Below are positions 1 through 5,195 of a stretch of 6,564 nucleotides of DNA, piece by piece. This DNA comes from JANNFX01 sp031380225 (GTDB lineage Bacteria; Pseudomonadota; Alphaproteobacteria; Rhizobiales; Hyphomicrobiaceae): the NCBI GenBank assembly GCA_031380225.1, contig JANNFX010000128.1, forward strand, positions 1 to 6,564. Direction: 5' to 3'. The position numbers and the translations under genes are program-made. The notes under the pieces are model-generated. The model ran no database searches, had not been told where the DNA came from, and was given only the letters and a program-made list of their open reading frames with translations. Positions within the stretch are counted from its first letter, which is position 1; each line of letters begins with the position of its first letter.

Positions 1-100
1 CCGCGCCATCGTCGTCAGCCACCGGCCCGCTGCGATCAAGCACGGCGGCGAAGGTGCGCTTTATATTCACCTGCGCAATCCGGAGAAGGCGGGGCGGTGA
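1..100 (+). CDS. C-terminal end of an unidentified protein (5' end outside window)
   Basis: An open frame enters the window in frame 2 and ends at the TGA at 98-100, giving 32 residues: a stretch starting RAIVVSHRPAAIKHGG, then a hydrophobic patch ALYIHL, and a basic tail ending EKAGR. I do not recognise the family from so short a piece. The pattern of a short beta strand, a basic stretch, Gly, then an aliphatic strand faintly resembles the C-terminus of ComEC/Rec2-type DNA uptake proteins, but that is weak and should not be used as a name. It converges with the next gene, leaving only nine bases between the stop codons, so there is no room for a separate terminator. That it is coding is inferred from the uninterrupted frame and the amino-acid composition. 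Confidence 0.5.
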   Translation, partial: RAIVVSHRPAAIKHGGEGALYIHLRNPEKAGR

Positions 101-109
101 GAGTTACGT

Positions 110-409
110 TCAAAGTCCGGATGAAGATGGAAGCGCCCCGCGATCGTAAAATGCCGGCACTTTCTCGATGTGGGCTAGTAGCCTGACGAGGTGGACCTGC
201 CGAGAGACGCCCGTTTTTGCGAATATGTTATCGAGGTGCGAGCGCACGGTCGAGCCCGCAATGCTCAAATCTTGCGCGGCTTCGACGACATTTCTGCCTG
301 ACAATACACGACCGAGCACGCGGGTCTCAGCTGGCGAAAGTGCGAACGTCGATGCGAACAGTATGAGTTGCTCTGCGGAAACGTCACTGATCAGAAGCCC
401 TGCCTGCAT
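110..409 (-). CDS. LuxR-type helix-turn-helix protein, probably an N-terminally truncated regulator
   Basis: The 99-residue product is almost only a LuxR/GerE-type DNA-binding domain (residues about 23-80). It opens with LSPAETRVL, which carries the conserved Glu (E28). The segment around VVEAAQDLSIAGSTVRSHL forms the helix-turn-helix, followed by DNIFAKTGVSRQ and the final helix HLVRLL. Domains of this spelling usually end regulators of roughly 350-400 residues whose N-terminal part senses a signal. Here that part is missing: the frame stays open upstream for only 21 more codons to a TAG at 473-475, with no alternative start. The ATG at 407-409 has a GGAAA-type Shine-Dalgarno motif about eight bases upstream, so a short product is possible. 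It may be a stand-alone DNA-binding protein or a remnant of a larger gene; I favour the remnant slightly. The domain is certain, its functional state is not. Confidence 0.7.
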   Translation of the reverse strand: MQAGLLISDVSAEQLILFASTFALSPAETRVLGRVLSGRNVVEAAQDLSIAGSTVRSHLDNIFAKTGVSRQVHLVRLLAHIEKVPAFYDRGALPSSSGL

Positions 410-577
410 GACTGGTTTTCCACGGGTTGACTTGAATGATGTAGTGCGTGGCCGTAGCGGGTCGCCGGCGGACTAAACCGGTGTTCGCGCGACCCGCTCA
501 GTCTTAGGCCAGTTCGTCGCCGCTCGCTGATCAGGCTGATCTATGGCCGGAGACCTCCACCATCAGCACTTCCTCGC

Positions 578-1057
578 TCACGGCAGTTCCAGCTTACCCT
601 TGTAGCGGCCGCCGGTGAGGGTATCCGTCAGGTTCTCGTACGTGTACGTGCCACTCCCTTTGACTCCTTGGTATTTCCCGGTGCCGCTGGTCTTGGTGTA
701 CGTAGACTCCTTAAGGTGCGAGCCTTCCTCCCATGTTAGGGACGTCGTGTCCCCGCCCTGGTAGGTGTCGGTGCAGCTTCCTGTGCCTTTCCAGCTTCCG
801 TCTGGCTGGTACTCGAATTTGCCAGTGCAAACCTCAGTGGCTTTTTTCGCCGCCACGTCGTCCGGAATGAGCACGCACCGGCTGGCATAGTCGACTAACT
901 TGTGACCCTTCTCCGGTTCTTTCTCGTCCCACTTGTCGACCATGCAGGCGATCGTGCCGTTGTCGTCAATCGTCTTGGCGGCATTGACCATATCGGCGCC
1001 AAGAGCCAGGCTCAGTGCGGGGACAACGAGGAACAGCCGCTTCAATGTGTTTGTCAT
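578..1057 (-). CDS. Small exported protein of unknown function with four cysteines
   Basis: The 159-residue product starts with a classical Sec signal peptide: basic TLKR, a hydrophobic core at residues 8-20, and a likely cut after A26 (VNA before AKT). The mature part has exactly four cysteines (C38, C61, C77, C95), which suits two disulfide bonds in the periplasm or outside the cell. The second half is rich in Gly, Thr, Tyr and Ser and holds two similar strand-turn patterns, GSWKGTGSCTDTYQGG near 87-102 and GTGKYQGVKGSGTY near 126-139, followed by RYKGKLEL at the end. Repeats of this sort are typical of small beta-barrel proteins (lipocalin- or allene-oxide-cyclase-like folds) seen as hypothetical proteins in Rhizobiales; the fold is inference. 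The ATG at 1055-1057 has a good GAGGA ribosome site about eight bases upstream. It is transcribed divergently from the FlgO/TPR gene. No enzymatic motif is visible. Confidence 0.8.
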   Translation of the reverse strand: MTNTLKRLFLVVPALSLALGADMVNAAKTIDDNGTIACMVDKWDEKEPEKGHKLVDYASRCVLIPDDVAAKKATEVCTGKFEYQPDGSWKGTGSCTDTYQGGDTTSLTWEEGSHLKESTYTKTSGTGKYQGVKGSGTYTYENLTDTLTGGRYKGKLELP

Positions 1058-1185
1058 ATCACGTCCTCAAACAGTAGAGTTGAAACTACCTTGCGGGCCT
1101 AATGGCTGTTTGCCATCGAGCCGGAAAACCTGATCGAGCGCCGTCTTGGTGGTGCCCCTGGTCCTCGCGTCTCCGCATCGACAGC

Positions 1186-1215
1186 GTGACAGGAGAGGTG
1201 TGGCGGGCCTAGTAT
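1186..1215 (+). promoter_or_regulatory. Possible sigma70-type promoter for the FlgO/TPR gene
   Basis: GTGACA at 1186-1191 matches the -35 consensus at five of six positions. TAGTAT at 1210-1215 matches the -10 consensus at four of six, with an 18-bp spacer. Transcription would start near 1222, about 60 bases before the GTG start at 1286. This is the best pair I could find in the gap, but the matches are moderate and alphaproteobacterial promoters often deviate from consensus. Confidence 0.3.
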
Positions 1216-1221
1216 GTAACC

Positions 1222-1241
1222 GTATCAGAATAGCTTGATAC
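1222..1241. repeat. Inverted repeat in the divergent intergenic region, candidate operator
   Basis: The arms GTATCA (1222-1227) and TGATAC (1236-1241) are perfect reverse complements separated by eight bases. They lie at the expected transcription start of the promoter proposed at 1186-1215, a position where a bound dimeric regulator would block initiation. The FlgO/TPR protein itself has a possible DNA-binding N-terminus, so autoregulation is conceivable, but that is inference. Six-base arms can also occur by chance. Confidence 0.3.
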
Positions 1242-1274
1242 CGGCGGGCAAGTCTGTGTTCCGGCGCGATATTT

Positions 1275-1288
1275 GGAGTTAAATCGTG
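1275..1288 (+). promoter_or_regulatory. Ribosome binding site and GTG start of the FlgO/TPR gene
   Basis: GGAG at 1275-1278 stands seven bases before GTG at 1286-1288. An in-frame TAA at 1280-1282 lies two codons before this GTG, so translation of the frame cannot start earlier. The site and the stop together fix the start. Confidence 0.75.
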
Positions 1289-3157
1289 ACCGACCCGCTG
1301 CTCAATGACTGGAGCGAAGCTGACGGGAACGCCATCCGCGAGCAGCTGGATCGCATCTTGAAGAGCGGCCCGTTCAGCCAGTCACAGCGGCGCCAGCGGT
1401 TTCTGGACTACCTCGTCAACGAAAGCCTGGCCGGGCGCGGCGACCGGCTCAAGGGCTACGCGATCGCACTGGAGGTTTTCGAGCGGCCCGAGACGTTCGA
1501 TCCACTGGTTGATCCCGTCGTACGGATCGAGGCCGGTCGCCTGCGCGAGAAACTGCGCGAATATTACGACACCGATGGCCGGGACGATCCGGTTTTGATT
1601 GAACTGCCAAAGGGACACTACACACCGCTCATCACTTTTCGGAACGCGGCAGGGATCGATCCTTCGCCGGCAGTCAATCCGGGCGATCAGCAGGCCGAGA
1701 ACAACGCTGAACCAGTGGTAGCCGCTTACACTGAACCTGACGGCGAATTTTTGCAGCCTATTGCACCGCGTTATGCTCTGCCCAATTTTAACCAGATGCA
1801 ACTGGCGATGTGGGCTGCGGCTGCGCTATTGATCGTTGCGGTGAGCATGTCGTGGATGAAGGGCCGTAACGCTGGCCCGTCGCTGCCCGAGAAGCCGTCG
1901 ATTGCCGTTCTGTCCTTTGACAATATTGGTGACGATCTCAAGTGGGAGCGCTTGGCCGATGGGATCACCGAGGACATCATCACCGATCTCTCTCACTCTA
2001 AGGACCTTATTGTCATCGCGCGCAATTCGACTGAGGTCTACAAGGGCAAGCCGGTCGACGTTCGCCAAATTGGCCGTGACCTCAATGTGAAATACGTCCT
2101 TGAGGGCAGCATCCAGTCGACGGGTGATCAGATTCGTGTGACCGCGCAGCTCATCGAGAGTGCCTCGGGCAGCCACGTCTGGTCTGAGCGTTACGAGCGG
2201 CCGGCCGTTGATCTCTTCGCGGTGCAGAACGAAGTCACGCAGCGAATAGCCGCTACGCTTTCTGGATGGGAGGGAGCCGTAGCGGACGCTGAGCGGCAAC
2301 TGATCAGGCGCAAGCCCCCCGCGAACCTAACGGCCTTCGACACCTACTTGCTGGCCATGGAGGCAAAGCACAAGGTAACGAAGGAGGGTCTGACCCAAGC
2401 AGAAAGTTTGTTCAACAAGGCCCTCGAACTCGATCCGCATTTGGCGCGGGCCTATGTCGGGCTGGTCGATACGCAGTTCTATTTGATCGACCTCGGCTTA
2501 GCACCGTCGGTCGATGAGGCCATATCCAAGATGATGATGGCCGGCGAAAAGGCGGTGGCGCTCGATCCCGACGATGGCAAGACACACTACGCTCTTGGCT
2601 TGGCTTCGATGTATCAAGGCAAACCGGAGCAGGCATTGACCCGGTTTGCTAAAGCTGAATCACTCGCGCCCTCTGACCCCGATACGTTGCTCTGCATCGC
2701 TTGGTCGATTCCCGCATTTGGTCAAACGGAACGGGCTGTTAGTTTGGCAGAGCGGTCGCTGAAGCTTAACCCTCATTATCCCGACTGGTACAATCAAGGC
2801 CTCAGCTACGTGTTCTTTTTCGGCGAGCAGTTCGACAGGTCGGTGAAACACAGGTTGCTTGTGAAAGCCCCTTTAGCGCTCGATTTCGCGTTTCTGGCCA
2901 TGGCATACTCATATATGAACCGGCCAAGTGAAGCCCGGGCCGCAGCTGGAAACGCCATTAGGCTTGATCCCACTTGGATCGCAGAACGCTATCTTAGCGA
3001 TGGCGGCGGCTCTGCCGAAAAGGAGGCTGAGTTGCTTGTCAATGGGGCGCGAAAGGCCGGACTGACTGACTGCGTGCCGTTCGATAAGGTCAAAGACATA
3101 CCCAATTTCGTCCGCGTCAAGTCGTGCGATCAGCAACGCGCGCTTAAACCGGAGTAG
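1286..3157 (+). CDS. Winged-helix-like / FlgO-like / TPR membrane protein
   Basis: This 623-residue protein has four parts. Residues about 15-118 form an N-terminal domain with the signatures RRQRFLDYLVNESLAGR, ALEVFERPETFDP, DPVVRIEAGRLREKLREYY and IELPKGHYTP. This domain heads many alphaproteobacterial and acidobacterial FlgO, TPR or adenylate-cyclase-like proteins and is thought to be winged-helix-like. A Pro/Ala-rich linker leads to one membrane segment at about 171-190. Residues about 204-326 are FlgO-like (KPSIAVLSFDNIGDD, LADGITEDIITDLS, RDLNVKYVLEGSIQ, VTAQLIESASGSHVWSERY). From about 368 to 565 come TPR-type helices, for example QAESLFNKALELDPHLARAY and EQALTRFAKAESLAPSDPD. The arrangement resembles membrane-bound one-component regulators such as CadC or ToxR, with a cytoplasmic DNA-binding head and an outer protein-binding part. 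DNA binding and topology are inference; charges around the membrane segment do not settle the orientation. No cyclase domain is present. Confidence 0.88.
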   Translation: MTDPLLNDWSEADGNAIREQLDRILKSGPFSQSQRRQRFLDYLVNESLAGRGDRLKGYAIALEVFERPETFDPLVDPVVRIEAGRLREKLREYYDTDGRDDPVLIELPKGHYTPLITFRNAAGIDPSPAVNPGDQQAENNAEPVVAAYTEPDGEFLQPIAPRYALPNFNQMQLAMWAAAALLIVAVSMSWMKGRNAGPSLPEKPSIAVLSFDNIGDDLKWERLADGITEDIITDLSHSKDLIVIARNSTEVYKGKPVDVRQIGRDLNVKYVLEGSIQSTGDQIRVTAQLIESASGSHVWSERYERPAVDLFAVQNEVTQRIAATLSGWEGAVADAERQLIRRKPPANLTAFDTYLLAMEAKHKVTKEGLTQAESLFNKALELDPHLARAYVGLVDTQFYLIDLGLAPSVDEAISKMMMAGEKAVALDPDDGKTHYALGLASMYQGKPEQALTRFAKAESLAPSDPDTLLCIAWSIPAFGQTERAVSLAERSLKLNPHYPDWYNQGLSYVFFFGEQFDRSVKHRLLVKAPLALDFAFLAMAYSYMNRPSEARAAAGNAIRLDPTWIAERYLSDGGGSAEKEAELLVNGARKAGLTDCVPFDKVKDIPNFVRVKSCDQQRALKPE

Positions 3158-3180
3158 CTGCAGTATTTCCACGATTGCCC

Positions 3181-3213
3181 TAAAGTCTATCCGGCTTAAA
3201 TTGAATCATTCTG
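3181..3213 (+). repeat. Left terminal inverted repeat
   Basis: It begins TAAAGTCTATCCGG, continues through an AT-rich middle (CTTAAATTGAA) and ends CATTCTG. It pairs with 3419-3451; the only difference is T3206 against C3426. The outer two bases are the presumed TA target. Confidence 0.92.
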
Positions 3214-3312
3214 TTCAGGTCTGGTGAGCCGATCCGGCAGGAGCTGTGCGACAGCCGATGCTTTTGCATCGGACGAGCGCGGCGACGAAGCGGGCGGCCA
3301 CCAGACCTGAAC
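3213..3312. repeat. Internal arm A: long-stem inverted repeat with apical hairpins
   Basis: GTTCAGGTCTGGTG at 3213-3226 is the perfect reverse complement of 3299-3312 (14 bp). After an unpaired A3227 the stem continues with GCC (3228-3230) against GGC (3296-3298). Inside lies a perfect 7-bp hairpin with a TTTT loop (3255-3261 with 3266-3272). Overlapping it is an alternative 5-bp hairpin (3243-3247 with 3251-3255); the two share only base 3255. Confidence 0.85.
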
Positions 3313-3320
3313 CCGCAGGG

Positions 3321-3418
3321 CCGGGGGATTTTGAGCCGTGCGCGGCGGGCTTCGCCTTGTCCGTACCAGGGGTACGGCCTGCGTCAAATCCCTTGCTCAC
3401 GACACAAAATCCCCTCGG
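3321..3418. repeat. Internal arm B: long-stem inverted repeat with apical hairpins
   Basis: CCGGGGGATTTTG at 3321-3333 pairs with 3405-3418 over 13 bp with a single bulged base (T3415). Inside are a perfect 7-bp hairpin, CCGTACC (3361-3367) with GGTACGG (3371-3377), and a 4-bp hairpin, GGCG (3344-3347) with CGCC (3353-3356). Arm B ends at 3418, directly next to the right terminal repeat at 3419. Confidence 0.85.
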
Positions 3419-3451
3419 CAGAATGCTTCAATTTAAGCCGGATAGACTTTA
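3419..3451 (-). repeat. Right terminal inverted repeat
   Basis: It is the reverse complement of 3181-3213 with one mismatch at 3426. Similarity ends at the TA at 3450-3451: the next outward bases, A3452 here and C3180 on the left, do not correspond. It abuts arm B without any gap. Confidence 0.92.
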
Positions 3452-3553
3452 AAGCCAATTCGCAATCCGATAACACTGTCCCTGGCGCCAAATTTACATT
3501 CGCTGTCTCACCTCGAAGGCGGAGGAGATTAAACCCTGACGCAAAGTTAATCC

Positions 3554-3979
3554 TCACTTTACCAACGTCCACCTCAGCCCTTTGAACTTTCCGAAATCGC
3601 GGTCGAGCGTTACCCATTTGCAGCCATGTTCGATGGCAAGTGCTGCAAACCAGGCGTCGGTGACGAGTTTTGAACGGGCGTTGGCGGTGACTACAAGATC
3701 TTTGAAAATCCCCCAGTGACGCTGTCCGGGGTGCAAGCGTTTGCAATGCGGCTGGGCGAGCATGTCGTCACAGAAGCCGATAGCATCTACCGCTGCGCTG
3801 GGGCTCGGAAAAAAGTTGGGCTGCGTGGTGATGCGGACGACTGCCGCGAGGGCCAATGTCGAGACGCCAAACGGCGCAGCATCGTCAATCGTTTCCCGGA
3901 GCCATCGCAAACACGAAGAATGGGTCGCTGCGTCCGTCCGAAAAGCGCCAATTAGGACGTTAACATCAACCAGAGTCAT
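3554..3979 (-). CDS. vapC: VapC-family PIN-domain toxin
   Basis: The 141-residue product is a complete PIN-domain protein of usual length. VapC toxins are Mg2+-dependent RNases that cut tRNA or rRNA when their antitoxin is lost. The acidic cluster is visible as D5 in MTLVDVNVLIGAF, D108 in LVTDAWFAALAIEHG, and D126 and D128 in TLDRDFGKFKGLRW. The position after the second strand, Glu in many PIN domains, lies in the segment LALAAVVRITTQP and is not acidic. This is common in the VapC subgroup with an FLR-x-TT-like motif, so it does not by itself mean inactivity. The start ATG (3977-3979) overlaps the antitoxin stop by four bases (ATGA), and a GAGAAG-like ribosome site lies inside the antitoxin end, so the two are probably translationally coupled. 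The exact RNA target cannot be read from the sequence. Confidence 0.9.
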   Translation of the reverse strand: MTLVDVNVLIGAFRTDAATHSSCLRWLRETIDDAAPFGVSTLALAAVVRITTQPNFFPSPSAAVDAIGFCDDMLAQPHCKRLHPGQRHWGIFKDLVVTANARSKLVTDAWFAALAIEHGCKWVTLDRDFGKFKGLRWTLVK

Positions 3980-4242
3980 CGTCGCTTCTCAGGCGGCAGT
4001 TCGGCGTCAAGAATTTCGAGTAGTTCAGACGTTCGCGTCAAGTCGACGCCAGGATGTACGCCACCTTTTGCCTTCGACACTCGAGGATAGAATCTCCCTG
4101 TTTGTCCAGGCGGGGGTAGATTCACAACATCTCGCAATCCCTCCTCGATCAGCGACGTCAGCGTGCGGCCGTCCTCGGCCGCTTTTTTCTTGGCAGCGCG
4201 GAGTAGTTCGGGCGCAAGTCTGACGGTGGTCCGGACTGTCAT
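3976..4242 (-). CDS. vapB: VapB-type ribbon-helix-helix antitoxin
   Basis: The product has 88 residues counted from the ATG at 4240-4242. The open frame extends to 4440, but that extension has no family character, while MTVRTTVRLAPELL is exactly how a ribbon-helix-helix domain begins. The beta strand is residues 2-9, and the two helices span about 10-22 and 27-40 (LTSLIEEGLRDVV). The C-terminal half (about 50-85, with GVHPGVDLTRTSELLEILD) is the kind of tail that wraps the toxin and covers its active site. The dimer would bind its own promoter, and an inverted repeat suitable for this overlaps the -35 box. The gene precedes vapC with a 4-base overlap. No clear Shine-Dalgarno motif precedes the start, which fits the predicted leaderless transcript. 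Confidence 0.88.
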   Translation of the reverse strand: MTVRTTVRLAPELLRAAKKKAAEDGRTLTSLIEEGLRDVVNLPPPGQTGRFYPRVSKAKGGVHPGVDLTRTSELLEILDAELPPEKRR

Positions 4243-4278
4243 GGGACTAAATATGAGCCAAAGACATAAATATGTCAA
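4243..4278 (-). promoter_or_regulatory. vapBC promoter, predicted to give a leaderless or nearly leaderless mRNA
   Basis: Read on the minus strand, a perfect TTGACA (4278-4273) is followed by exactly 17 bases and CATATT (4255-4250; four of six matches to TATAAT). Only seven bases separate the -10 box from the ATG at 4242, so transcription should start at or within a base or two of the start codon. No ribosome site fits in that space. Confidence 0.65.
4263..4276. repeat. Inverted repeat over the vapBC -35 box, candidate operator
   Basis: GACATA (4263-4268) and TATGTC (4271-4276) are perfect reverse complements with a 2-bp AA centre. The repeat covers most of the -35 box and the adjoining spacer. 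Ribbon-helix-helix antitoxins typically bind short palindromes in their own promoter, with the toxin adjusting affinity; that link is inference here. Confidence 0.55.
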
Positions 4279-4379
4279 TGTAAACGGAGGACTATTGAAG
4301 CCGGTTTTTGCGCCCCCGATGCGGCATCGCGGACGGTCTCCGGCGGTTGAGGTCCTGGGGCTCGCATGATACGACCCGC

Positions 4380-4425
4380 CTGTTTTCAGGGGAAGAACAC
4401 GCGAAAACAGCGCGGTTTGCCGCGC
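4380..4425 (+). other. Two adjacent inverted repeats in the vapB-atpH gap
   Basis: The 269 bases between vapB and atpH contain no gene I can support. CTGTTTTC (4380-4387) pairs with GAAAACAG (4403-4410) around a 15-base loop. GCGCGG (4410-4415) pairs with CCGCGC (4420-4425) around TTTG. They share base 4410, so only slightly trimmed versions could form together. There is no T-run after the GC hairpin on the plus strand, so it is not a typical intrinsic terminator. A third small repeat, CGCGC (4444-4448) with GCGCG (4453-4457), follows. If the atp promoter lies upstream, these would be in the leader of the atp mRNA; otherwise their role is unknown. Confidence 0.4.
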
Positions 4426-4501
4426 CGTGGCCTTGTGCATCCTCGCGCATCAGCGCGTTAAACTGAATTCTTGCCCATTTTACGTAACTATCTGACAAGA
4501 C

Positions 4502-4514
4502 GAGATAATTCGTG
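4502..4514 (+). promoter_or_regulatory. Ribosome binding site and GTG start of atpH
   Basis: GAGA at 4502-4505 lies six bases before GTG at 4512-4514. A TAA at 4506-4508 is in frame two codons upstream, so no earlier start is possible, and the next residues already belong to the conserved delta-subunit N-terminus. The Shine-Dalgarno match is weak, and a GTG start may keep delta synthesis low (one copy per enzyme). Confidence 0.7.
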
Positions 4515-5072
4515 GCAACAGACGACACATCGTTAACCGGCGTCGCCGGCCGTTACGCCAGTGCACTTTATGAATTGGCAGTCTCTGAAAACGCCCTGGT
4601 TGCGGTTGAGGGTGACCTCGGCAAATTTGAATTGTTGATGGGCTTAAGCCCAGACCTCACGAACATGGTCAAGAGCCCGGTGATTTCTGCCGATGAGCAG
4701 GTCAAGGCGCTTTCGGTGCTGCTGCCCAAAGCTGGGCTTGGATCGCTGACCTCGAATTTCCTGAAAGTCGTGGCTGGTAACCGGCGATTGTTCGCCGTTC
4801 CCGGCATGATGTCGGCCTTTCGCTCGCTTGCTGCCAAGGGTCGCGGCGAAGTGACGGCCCAAGTCGCATCGGCCATCGCACTCTCGGATGAGCAAATCGC
4901 AGACCTCAAAGCCACGCTCAAGGCAGCGGTCGGAAAAGACGTCACGCTCGACACCAAAGTCGACCCGTCGCTGTTGGGTGGCCTGGTGGTCAAGCTTGGC
5001 AGCCGCATGATCGACAACTCACTCAAGACCAAACTGTCGAACCTCAAAATCGCGCTCGACGGGCAGCTTTAA
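4512..5072 (+). CDS. atpH: ATP synthase F1 delta subunit
   Basis: The 186-residue product has the usual length for the bacterial delta (mitochondrial OSCP-like) subunit, which sits on top of the alpha3beta3 head and ties it to the peripheral stalk formed by b or b/b' subunits. Residues about 8-110 make the N-terminal helical bundle, opening with VAGRYASALYELA and including NFLKVVAGNRRL. The C-terminal part shows the family signature DPSLLGGLVVKLGSRMIDNS at 151-170, followed by LKTKLSNLKIAL. The gene opens the alphaproteobacterial F1 operon atpHAGDC; atpA follows after 127 bases on the same strand. It is intact and uses GTG as start. The protein acts at the cytoplasmic face of the inner membrane. 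Confidence 0.97.
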   Translation: MATDDTSLTGVAGRYASALYELAVSENALVAVEGDLGKFELLMGLSPDLTNMVKSPVISADEQVKALSVLLPKAGLGSLTSNFLKVVAGNRRLFAVPGMMSAFRSLAAKGRGEVTAQVASAIALSDEQIADLKATLKAAVGKDVTLDTKVDPSLLGGLVVKLGSRMIDNSLKTKLSNLKIALDGQL

Positions 5073-5145
5073 AGAAATTCAACGGGTCCGTTTCGCTGCC
5101 AAGCGGCCGGCCTTGCAGCAGACGACGACAAGATCAACGAAATTG

Positions 5146-5195
5146 GGCACGCCATGTTTGGCCGTGCCACTCCAAAACGCCAACGAAGGGGTTAG
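5146..5195 (+). other. Hairpin and 13-codon mini-ORF in the atpH-atpA spacer
   Basis: The 127-bp spacer holds a hairpin, GGCACG (5146-5151) with CGTGCC (5163-5168), extended inside by CCA/TGG pairing past a bulged C5162. The ATG at 5154, inside the hairpin, opens a 13-codon frame (MFGRATPKRQRRG) whose TAG at 5193-5195 ends four bases before the atpA start, just after its ribosome site. No ribosome site precedes the mini-ORF, so translation is doubtful. The hairpin may be an mRNA processing or stability element. Confidence 0.3.
5185..5191 (+). promoter_or_regulatory. Ribosome binding site of atpA
   Basis: GAAGGGG ends eight bases before the ATG at 5200-5202. It is clearly stronger than the atpH site, in line with three alpha subunits being needed per delta subunit. 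Confidence 0.7.

Larger units (their letters stand above)
3181..3451. mobile_element. MITE-like non-autonomous element with long terminal inverted repeats and TA flanks
   Basis: The element is bounded by 33-bp inverted repeats that match at 32 of 33 positions. Similarity stops exactly at a TA dinucleotide on each side (3181-3182 and 3450-3451), as expected for insertion into a TA target by an IS630/Tc1-mariner-type transposase. Without the TAs it is 267 bp. It encodes no transposase and no convincing protein; open frames across it are short and have no ribosome sites. Its inside is made of two more long-stemmed inverted repeats (3213-3312 and 3321-3418), so the single strand can form a three-way junction. 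It starts 24 bases after the stop of the FlgO/TPR gene and ends about 100 bases before the end of vapC, between two convergent genes. The inverted repeats are seen directly; mobility is inferred, because TA is its own reverse complement and could simply be part of the repeat. Confidence 0.7.

Noticed and set aside
526..541. GATCAG/CTGATC inverted repeat and GCTGATC direct repeat after the exported-protein gene
   Set aside because: The spacer is a single base, too tight for a terminator hairpin, no T-run follows on the minus strand, and such short matches are expected by chance.
1093..1211. Nine-base direct repeat GCGGGCCTA at 1093-1101 and 1203-1211
   Set aside because: Too short and GC-rich to be meaningful without further copies; no link to a promoter element on either strand.
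1382..2299. Long minus-strand open frames inside the FlgO/TPR gene
   Set aside because: They are antisense to a well-supported coding sequence, show no family features, and overlap each other in different frames.
3196..3585. Several overlapping open frames of 60-84 codons on both strands across the MITE-like element
   Set aside because: They follow the GC-rich inverted repeats, have no ribosome sites, are low in complexity (Arg/Pro/Ala/Ser) and occur in several frames at once; they are by-products of the repeat structure.
4243..4440. N-terminal extension of the vapB frame up to an ATG at 4440
   Set aside because: The extra 66 residues lack any ribbon-helix-helix character, run through the promoter and operator, and start far outside the conserved MTVRTTVRL beginning.
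4471..4499. TTGCCC at 4471-4476 as the -35 box of an atpH promoter
   Set aside because: No acceptable -10 box lies 16-18 bases further on. Another pair starting at 4433 (TTGTGC) has only a poor -10 match, so I do not claim an atp promoter.
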